Shown piece by piece: positions 1 through 5,684 of a stretch of 12,899 nt of DNA (positions are counted from its first letter, which is position 1; each line of letters starts with the position of its first letter). Origin of the DNA: Campylobacteraceae bacterium (lineage in GTDB: Bacteria > Campylobacterota > Campylobacteria > Campylobacterales > Sulfurovaceae); the NCBI GenBank assembly GCA_027081065.1, contig JALWLW010000094.1, positions 1 to 12,899 of the forward strand. Reading direction: 5' to 3'. Both the position numbers and the translations under genes were made by a program. Under the pieces are notes generated by a model. That model worked only from the letters and a program-made list of their open reading frames with translations, did no database searches and was not told the origin of the DNA.

Positions 1-2
1 TT

Positions 3-2150
3 TTTAGAGATAAATCTCAACAATTTCAACTTATTGATTTGCGAGAAAATATCAATATGGAAAATAGTTTTTTAGCTTTTATTTTAAATCATAAAAAGCC
101 TATGAGCAATAAAGATAGATTATTTTGGGATAAACTTATAAGCATAAGAAAACTGGTAGATTTTAGCTCCATAAAAGACAAAGTTTTACTTTCCAAAATT
201 GAAAAGATCTATGATATTGACAACTTTCAAAAAATTGCATATAAATATCGTGTAGAACTTTTTATACTTTCTAAAAACTCTCACTACCCTTTAAGCTTTC
301 AAGAATGGTTTCAAGAGACCAATAAACAACAGGAAAAAATTAATGCTATAGAAAAACTGCTTATTCAAAATAGCAATAGTAAATACTTACACAATAAACT
401 CTCCGAAAATGAAAAAGAAATTTATCGTTATATCATTATCTTTTTATTAATTCTTATTTTATTAGGTCTTTTATTAGAAATTTTACACATTCTCAAAAAA
501 ATTAATAAAGATGAAACCATTCTAAAAAATACAGTCAAAGAGATTGAAAGTGACTTAGATGAAAATAAGAAAAAAGAAATCAAAGAGATACTGACACACA
601 ATTCGAGTTCAGAAGTTTATGAATTTCTTCTTAAAGAGATTAAAGAACCTAGCCGTGCTAAAGATTTATTTTTAGCCAATATGTCTCATGAAATTCGTAC
701 ACCTCTTAATGGAATTATTGGATTTACAAAAGAACTAAAAGAGACAAACCTATCTGAGCAGCAGACAGAAATTGTTCAAATTATAGAAGAGAGTTCAAAT
801 AATTTAATGCATATTGTTAATGATATTTTAGACTTTTCAAAACTTAAGGCAGGTAAAATTCAACTAGAGCATATTCCTTTTGATCCAATTGAAAAGTTTG
901 AAGCTGCCATTGATACTTACGTTGCTAAAGCTCGTGAAAAAGAGATTGAACTAAACGTTTGTATCGATCCGTATATTCCAATCCAAGTTCTTGGTGACCC
1001 AACAAAAATAACACAAATTCTTAATAACTTAATCTCGAATGCCATTAAGTTTACACCTAATAAAGGTTATATAGATATTGTCATAAAAAAGATAAAACAA
1101 CATAAAGATCAAAATATTGAATTAGAATTTTCTGTTAAAGATTCAGGTATTGGAGTCAGTCATGAAGAACAAAAAAGAATTTTTGATGCATTTTCTCAAG
1201 GTGATGTAAGTACGAGTAGAAAATATGGAGGAACAGGGTTAGGACTCAGTATTGCTAGTCAATTTATACAATACATGCAAGGAACACTTCAAATTGAAAG
1301 CCAAGTAGGAAAAGGGGCAAAATTTTTCTTTAATATTAAATTAGCATTACCTGAAAAACTAAATAATCGTCCAAGACATAACCTAAATAATTATAAAATT
1401 GGATACATTCCTCCTCATAATCGACCTATTAATAAAACTTTACAATCTTACATCGAATATCAAAATGCATCATTTTTAACCTATAATCAAAGAGAGTTAT
1501 TAAACTTAACAGAAAACGAGTTACCAGATCTACTCTTTATTGACTACAAATGTTTTGATAACAAAGGAGAAATTGAATATTTTTTAGACCTTCCTTTGAA
1601 AATTGTACTAATTGTCGCAGACAATAGAGAACATGAACTAACTACTATACAAGAAAAAATTGATAAAATTCTACATAAGCCTGTTAATTTTACCCGAACA
1701 ACTAAAGCATTAGAAGTGCTCAACTATACAAAACATACACCAGTTAAACCAGAGTCGAAAATCTCAGACAATGCATTTACGAATATTAGAGCTCTAGTTG
1801 CTGAAGACAATCTCATAAATCAAAAACTTATGAAGAGTATCCTTAATAGATTCAATATAGAGGTAACAGTTGTAGCCAATGGAGTAGAAGCACTTAATGC
1901 TTTTAAAAATAATCCCTACGATATTATTTTTATGGATATACAAATGCCTATTATGGGTGGAGTGGAAGCTACTCAAAATATCTTAAAGCTAGAAAATGAA
2001 TTAAAAAGAAAACATATTCCAATTATTGCCCTTACGGCCAATGCATTAAGTGGAGACAAAGAAAAATATATAGCACAAGGAATGGATGACTACCTTGCTA
2101 AACCTATGAATTTAGAAGAACTAAAAAGAGTATTAACAAATTTACTTTGA
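3..2150 (+). CDS. Hybrid sensor histidine kinase with NIT-like sensor (5' end off window)
   Basis: Membrane sensor kinase that should autophosphorylate on His and pass phosphate to its own receiver. The frame is open to the left edge, so the start lies outside; the TTG at 39 is only the first start-like codon. Numbering from TTG39: residues 1-125 are helical with a 'YPLSFQEWF' pattern resembling the second half of NIT (nitrate/nitrite sensing) domains, by recollection only. One TM helix at about 131-153 is visible; its partner should be upstream. HisKA has the SHEIRTPLNG box with His217. The ATPase domain has N334, the D368 'DSGIG' box and GGTGLGL 397-403. A pseudoreceiver (about 452-560) keeps D502 and K547 but lacks the acidic pair. 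The last domain is a canonical receiver (E589/D590, D633, K688). There is no HPt. It is paralogous to the kinase at 5682. The ligand is unknown. Confidence 0.9.
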   Translation, partial: FRDKSQQFQLIDLRENINMENSFLAFILNHKKPMSNKDRLFWDKLISIRKLVDFSSIKDKVLLSKIEKIYDIDNFQKIAYKYRVELFILSKNSHYPLSFQEWFQETNKQQEKINAIEKLLIQNSNSKYLHNKLSENEKEIYRYIIIFLLILILLGLLLEILHILKKINKDETILKNTVKEIESDLDENKKKEIKEILTHNSSSEVYEFLLKEIKEPSRAKDLFLANMSHEIRTPLNGIIGFTKELKETNLSEQQTEIVQIIEESSNNLMHIVNDILDFSKLKAGKIQLEHIPFDPIEKFEAAIDTYVAKAREKEIELNVCIDPYIPIQVLGDPTKITQILNNLISNAIKFTPNKGYIDIVIKKIKQHKDQNIELEFSVKDSGIGVSHEEQKRIFDAFSQGDVSTSRKYGGTGLGLSIASQFIQYMQGTLQIESQVGKGAKFFFNIKLALPEKLNNRPRHNLNNYKIGYIPPHNRPINKTLQSYIEYQNASFLTYNQRELLNLTENELPDLLFIDYKCFDNKGEIEYFLDLPLKIVLIVADNREHELTTIQEKIDKILHKPVNFTRTTKALEVLNYTKHTPVKPESKISDNAFTNIRALVAEDNLINQKLMKSILNRFNIEVTVVANGVEALNAFKNNPYDIIFMDIQMPIMGGVEATQNILKLENELKRKHIPIIALTANALSGDKEKYIAQGMDDYLAKPMNLEELKRVLTNLL
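669..728 (+). repeat. Copy 1 of a 60-bp direct repeat encoding the HisKA H-box
   Basis: This 60-bp stretch matches 6096-6155 at 58 of 60 bases; the differences are at offsets 33 and 49. It encodes the phospho-acceptor box (around SHEIRTPLNG). Identity includes nearly all third codon positions, while the flanking kinase sequences differ clearly. It may be a gene-conversion tract or a recently duplicated, constrained box. Confidence 0.85.
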
Positions 2151-2156
2151 TATAAT
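2148..2156 (+). promoter_or_regulatory. Extended -10 promoter for uvrC overlapping the kinase stop codon
   Basis: TGATATAAT is a perfect extended -10 element (TGn then TATAAT). Its TGA is also the stop codon of the upstream kinase. With usual -10 to start spacing, transcription would begin at or beside position 2163, the A of the uvrC ATG, giving a leaderless message. There is no Shine-Dalgarno sequence in the 12-nt gap, which fits. TATAAT is common by chance in AT-rich DNA, so this remains a prediction. Confidence 0.5.
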
Positions 2157-2162
2157 AGTAGC

Positions 2163-3944
2163 ATGATAACAACCATTCAAAATCTTCCAGATAATGCAGG
2201 TGTCTACCAATATTTCGACCAAAATGACAAACTACTCTATGTCGGAAAAGCTAAAAACTTAAAAAATAGAGTTAAATCTTATTGGCGTTTCAAACCTCAT
2301 CTTCACCCTAACCCTAAACAAGGTTTACGTATTTTACGTATGCTAGAACAGGCTGTTAAATTGGAATATATTGTCGTAGACAATGAAGATGATGCACTAA
2401 TTTTAGAAAATTCTCTTATTAAGCAATTAAATCCAAAATATAATATCTTACTCCGTGATGACAAAACTTATCCTTATATTTACATTGATGAGTCTCAAGA
2501 TTTTCCCCGTTTTGAACTTACCCGTAAAATAGTTAAAGGAAAAAAAATCTCATACTATGGACCTTTTCCCAATGGAGGGAAAGTTTTACTAGATACCATT
2601 TATGAACTCTTTCCCTTAGTTCAAAAAAAATCTTGCCTAGCAGGAGGAAAAGCTTGTCTATTCTACCAAATCAATAAATGTTTAGCCCCTTGTGAAGCCA
2701 AAATCACAGTCAAAGCGTATGAAAAAATAATTCTTGATGTAAAAAAGTCTATTGCTAAACGCTCTATTTTAATTGAAAAACTAAATGATAAAATGATAGA
2801 TTTTGCAATAAATGAACGTTACGAAGAAGCTGCTACTTTAAGAGATAATATCAAAATCATAGAGAGCTTAACCCTTAGTTCAAACATTGACTTAGCCAAC
2901 AATGAAGACTTAGATATTTTTGCCATACTCAACGGTGAAACTAAAGGAGTAATAGTGAAACTTTTCATGCGAAATGGACGTATTATCTCTTCTTCATTTT
3001 CTACTTTTAGAGATGCTAAATTTTTTGATGAAAATGAAGCTTATAAACAAGCTCTTTTAGAGTTTTATCACATAGATTCCCCTCAAATATCTAAACAAAT
3101 TTTAGTTGCCCATAGCTTTGAAGACCAAGAAGAGATAGCAACCCTACTCTCTAAACGTTTTAACCGTAAGATTGAAGTGACACACCCCTTGCGAGGAAGT
3201 AAAGAAAAACTCATTTCTCTAGCCCTTACCAATGCAGATGAAATTCTCAAAAGAGATAAGAAAAAAGAAGAAATCGAACCAAAAATAGCTGAACTTTTTG
3301 AACTTTCCAGCCTTCCTTATAGGGTTGAAACATTTGATAACTCACACATGATGGGCGTTGCCATAGTTGGAGCAATGGTTGTTTGGGCTGAGGGTAAGTG
3401 GTCAAAAAAAGATTATCGTCGCTACGCACTTAAAGCCAAAGATGAATATGGGCAGATGAAAGAGATGCTCTCACGACGTATTGAAAACTTTTCTAAAAAT
3501 CCTCCACCAGATTTATGGATTTTAGATGGAGGAGAAACCCTAAGAAAACTGGCTATTTCTCTCTTAAGTACTAGCAATATAAACCTTGAAGTCATTGCCA
3601 TAGCTAAAGAGAAATTAGATGCTAAATCCCACAGAGCAAAAGGTGCAGCAAAAGATATTATCTATACCCAACACTCTGTATTTGAACTACAAACAACAGA
3701 TAAACGTTTACAATGGATACAACGACAAAGAGATGAAGCTCATCGTTTTGCCATCACCTATCATCAAAATAAAAAACGAAAAGAAGATACCCAAAACTCA
3801 CTACTCCAAAAAAAAGGTATAGGACCAGCAACTATTAAAAAACTCCTTAACTATTTTGGAACATTTAAAGCCATTGAAGCAGCCACTTTTAAAGAAATTT
3901 CAGTCGCATCTTCTGAAAAAATTGCTAAGATTATCAAAATATAA
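2163..3944 (+). CDS. uvrC: Excinuclease ABC subunit C (UvrC)
   Basis: Nuclease subunit of nucleotide excision repair; with UvrA and UvrB it makes both incisions around a DNA lesion in the cytoplasm. Its 593 residues are normal for the family and all domains are present. The GIY-YIG domain (3' incision) shows GVY 13-15, YVG 26-28, R36 and E82. A cysteine set (C158, C165, C173, C177) matches the spacing reported as an iron-sulfur site in UvrC. The UVR motif that binds UvrB lies near 205-240. The RNase H-like domain (5' incision) shows D392 in 'FDNSH' and D455 in 'ILDGG'. A helix-hairpin-helix DNA-binding region is near 545-593. The ATG at 2163 gives the usual short lead into GIY-YIG. It lies 12 nt after the kinase gene but probably has its own promoter. 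Confidence 0.97.
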   Translation: MITTIQNLPDNAGVYQYFDQNDKLLYVGKAKNLKNRVKSYWRFKPHLHPNPKQGLRILRMLEQAVKLEYIVVDNEDDALILENSLIKQLNPKYNILLRDDKTYPYIYIDESQDFPRFELTRKIVKGKKISYYGPFPNGGKVLLDTIYELFPLVQKKSCLAGGKACLFYQINKCLAPCEAKITVKAYEKIILDVKKSIAKRSILIEKLNDKMIDFAINERYEEAATLRDNIKIIESLTLSSNIDLANNEDLDIFAILNGETKGVIVKLFMRNGRIISSSFSTFRDAKFFDENEAYKQALLEFYHIDSPQISKQILVAHSFEDQEEIATLLSKRFNRKIEVTHPLRGSKEKLISLALTNADEILKRDKKKEEIEPKIAELFELSSLPYRVETFDNSHMMGVAIVGAMVVWAEGKWSKKDYRRYALKAKDEYGQMKEMLSRRIENFSKNPPPDLWILDGGETLRKLAISLLSTSNINLEVIAIAKEKLDAKSHRAKGAAKDIIYTQHSVFELQTTDKRLQWIQRQRDEAHRFAITYHQNKKRKEDTQNSLLQKKGIGPATIKKLLNYFGTFKAIEAATFKEISVASSEKIAKIIKI

Positions 3945-3958
3945 AATGTTATTTTATA
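3940..3958 (+). terminator. Weak all-AT hairpin at the end of uvrC
   Basis: Arms TATAAAAT and ATTTTATA pair perfectly around a GTT loop and overlap the uvrC stop codon. There are no G-C pairs and no clean T-run follows, so this is a weak terminator or RNA 3'-end structure at best. The 178-nt gap to 4122 contains no gene that I can see. Confidence 0.2.
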
Positions 3959-4027
3959 ATATAAATAGATGGTAGTCAACATGTTCTATTGCATACTGTA
4001 AATTAAAATTATTTTTTCATTCTAATT

Positions 4028-4044
4028 GTAATAAATAATATTAC
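4028..4044. promoter_or_regulatory. Dyad GTAATA-N5-TATTAC upstream of the phosphorelay operon
   Basis: A perfect 6-bp inverted repeat with a 5-nt spacer is centred about 35 nt upstream of the predicted -10 box of the PAS operon, where an activator or repressor could act. A 10-bp all-AT inverted repeat (4002-4011 with 4047-4056) surrounds it, but the centres do not coincide. Chance dyads are common in DNA this AT-rich. Confidence 0.25.
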
Positions 4045-4061
4045 TTTAATTTTAATCTTAG

Positions 4062-4073
4062 TTTTTTTATAAT
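4062..4073 (+). promoter_or_regulatory. Predicted sigma-70 -10 region for the PAS/HPt/kinase operon
   Basis: A run of seven T's leads directly into TATAAT (4068-4073). T-rich sequence before the -10, with no clear -35, is typical of Campylobacterota housekeeping promoters. Transcription would start near 4080, leaving a leader of about 43 nt before the GTG at 4123. Confidence 0.5.
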
Positions 4074-4113
4074 AAAGTTATTCATTAGTTAAAAACTAGA
4101 AGTATAAATCAAA

Positions 4114-4125
4114 AGGAGTCATGTG
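4114..4125 (+). promoter_or_regulatory. Ribosome binding site and ATGTG overlap deciding a GTG start
   Basis: AGGAG at 4114-4118 precedes ATGTG. The ATG at 4121 opens a five-codon frame ending at TAG (M-C-I-D-Q) and is only 2 nt from the SD. The GTG at 4123 is 4 nt away and opens the PAS frame, so GTG is the start. Confidence 0.7.
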
Positions 4126-4527
4126 CATCGACCAATAGCATTAGATGTTGAATATTCATTTACTAAAAATTTAATATACGAAACTGATTTACAGGGTGTT
4201 ATTACTTATGCTAATCAAAACTTTTGTGAAGTTTCAGGTTTTAGAAGAGAAGAGCTTATTGGTAAAAACCACTCTATTTTTAGACATCCAGATGTACCAG
4301 ATAGTATATATGATGATTTATGGTCAACTAAAAAACGATTAAAGCAATGGTTCTCTGTCATTAAAAATATGCGTCGTGATGGCATGTATTTTTGGTCAGA
4401 CATTCACTGCACAATTAAATATGATAATAATGGAGAAGAAGTAGGCTTTTTAATTGTACATAAACCCACTTCAAAATTAAATATCGAAGAAGAAACTGAG
4501 CGATATGCTCAACATAATATAGAATAG
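4123..4527 (+). CDS. Single-domain Aer/CetB-like PAS protein, predicted FAD redox sensor
   Basis: A free-standing cytoplasmic PAS domain of 134 residues with no membrane segment or output domain. It matches the N-terminal PAS of the E. coli aerotaxis receptor Aer with a constant offset of three: N31, R54, H55, D57, W67 and W76 here correspond to Aer N34, R57, H58, D60, W70 and W79, which include residues needed for FAD binding. Campylobacter CetB is a comparable stand-alone Aer-type PAS protein partnered by the membrane protein CetA. No CetA-like gene is seen here; the next genes encode an HPt protein, a hybrid kinase and a CheY-like regulator, 10 nt downstream and onward. I infer that it reports flavin redox state to this phosphorelay. 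Flavin binding is predicted from residues only. GTG start with a strong SD. Confidence 0.85.
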   Translation: MHRPIALDVEYSFTKNLIYETDLQGVITYANQNFCEVSGFRREELIGKNHSIFRHPDVPDSIYDDLWSTKKRLKQWFSVIKNMRRDGMYFWSDIHCTIKYDNNGEEVGFLIVHKPTSKLNIEEETERYAQHNIE

Positions 4528-4537
4528 CGAGGCAAAC

Positions 4538-5671
4538 ATGTATTACGGATATAATGATGATAAAGAACTCATATTAGCTGATGAGGCGTTTATAGAACTA
4601 TTAGGTTTTAGCTCATTTCAAGAATTAAGAACATCAAATATCATGCAAAATTTAAAATTTGAGAATAAACAAGTAATTATTGAACATAATGAACAAAAAA
4701 TTACTTCAAATTTTTTACACCATGAACTCTATGGAATAAAAGAGAAGTTTTATTTAGTCGAATTACAAGATGTTGAGATAACAGACCAAACAATATCTCC
4801 TTTAGCTAAAGGGTTAAAAACTACCTATCAAGCAATCTATCTTGATGTTCATAAAATTTCAGAAGAAATTGGTCTTTCAGTTAATGATTACAAACTCTAT
4901 CTTGATAGTTTTATTGATCAATCGATTATTGATGAGAAGCGTCTATTAGAGGGTAATGATAAAGTTATCAAAAACCTTTCAAATCTTGCTTTAACACTAA
5001 AAATACCTCATCTTAATCTTTTATTATTAAAAATACAAAAGCTTTCACATCGTGAACGTATGCCCTTAATTGATGAATACTATACAAAACTAGCTCTTTT
5101 AACACTTGAAAAACCAGAGAACTATGAAGATGATGAAGATTTACATAATATTTTTGAAGAAGAGAAAGAAGAGAGTAATAAAGAAGAGTTACTTAATGCG
5201 AGATTTACTGACTTACTTAAAAATGTTGATGAAAAAAAAGAGATACAAAATGAAGAATTTGAATTAAAAGAGTTAAAAGTTGATGAAGTAAATCATACAA
5301 CTAATAGCAAAAAACTTTCACTAGACAATGTCCCTGAACTACCAATCTCATATAGTCCCCAAACAGCTGCAGACGAACTCAACTTACCTGTTGTACTGAT
5401 TGAAGAGTTTGTAGATGATTTTATAGAACAAGCACGTCAAGATAAAGAGCACCTTTTAACCTCTTATTACCAACATGATATGGATAATATCCATGAATTA
5501 GGACATAAACTAAAAGGGGCTGCTAGTAACTTAAGAATTAACGAACTCTCTGACATACTAGAAGAGATTCAATTTTGTTCTAATCATGAAGAATTAGCAC
5601 CATTATTCATTAAATATTGGGGTCATTTCCTCTCACTTGAAGGCTATATGAAGCAGTTGAAACGAACATAA
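4538..5671 (+). CDS. PAS-like / degenerate HPt / HPt phosphotransfer protein
   Basis: A soluble 377-residue phosphotransfer protein. Residues 1-85 look like a diverged PAS domain ('LADEAFIELLGFSS', ending in 'YLVELQDVEI'). Residues 107-169 align with the C-terminal HPt with one gap (offset 170 at the start: EEIGL against DELNL, then DSFIDQ against DDFIEQ), but the phospho-histidine position is Leu152 and the following loop is shorter, so it is a pseudo-HPt. Residues about 180-265 are a Glu/Asp/Lys/Asn-rich, probably disordered linker. The C-terminal HPt (277-375) has the canonical 'GHKLKGAASNL' with His323. It lies 10 nt after the PAS gene, with GAGG at 4529-4532 before its ATG. It should carry phosphate between hybrid-kinase receivers and the CheY-like protein. 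Calls for the PAS-like and pseudo-HPt parts are by eye. Confidence 0.85.
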   Translation: MYYGYNDDKELILADEAFIELLGFSSFQELRTSNIMQNLKFENKQVIIEHNEQKITSNFLHHELYGIKEKFYLVELQDVEITDQTISPLAKGLKTTYQAIYLDVHKISEEIGLSVNDYKLYLDSFIDQSIIDEKRLLEGNDKVIKNLSNLALTLKIPHLNLLLLKIQKLSHRERMPLIDEYYTKLALLTLEKPENYEDDEDLHNIFEEEKEESNKEELLNARFTDLLKNVDEKKEIQNEEFELKELKVDEVNHTTNSKKLSLDNVPELPISYSPQTAADELNLPVVLIEEFVDDFIEQARQDKEHLLTSYYQHDMDNIHELGHKLKGAASNLRINELSDILEEIQFCSNHEELAPLFIKYWGHFLSLEGYMKQLKRT

Positions 5672-5684
5672 GGAATTAAATGTG
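5671..5684 (+). promoter_or_regulatory. Ribosome binding site with competing ATG and GTG starts
   Basis: AGGA (5671-5674) overlaps the stop of the HPt gene. The ATG at 5680 is 5 nt away but opens only M-C-S-stop. The GTG at 5682 is 7 nt away and opens the kinase. Both are acceptably spaced, so initiation may be shared between a dead-end mini-frame and the kinase. The PAS gene start has the same ATGTG layout. Confidence 0.6.

Noticed and set aside
39..41. TTG at 39 as the true start of the first kinase
   Set aside because: The frame is open with coding-like sequence to the left edge, and only one TM helix of the expected two is present, so the gene begins upstream.
1794..1976. Minus-strand reading frame inside the kinase receiver
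   Set aside because: It is antisense to a well-conserved receiver, has no recognisable protein family, and is a shadow frame. The same applies to minus-strand frames at 3247-3429, 4215-4403, 6113-6298 and 11279-11527, to the second minus frame at 10098-10358, and to plus frames at 3619-3822 and 12140-12322.
4121..4138. ATG at 4121 as the PAS gene start
   Set aside because: It reaches TAG after five codons and is only 2 nt from the SD; the GTG at 4123 opens the PAS frame.
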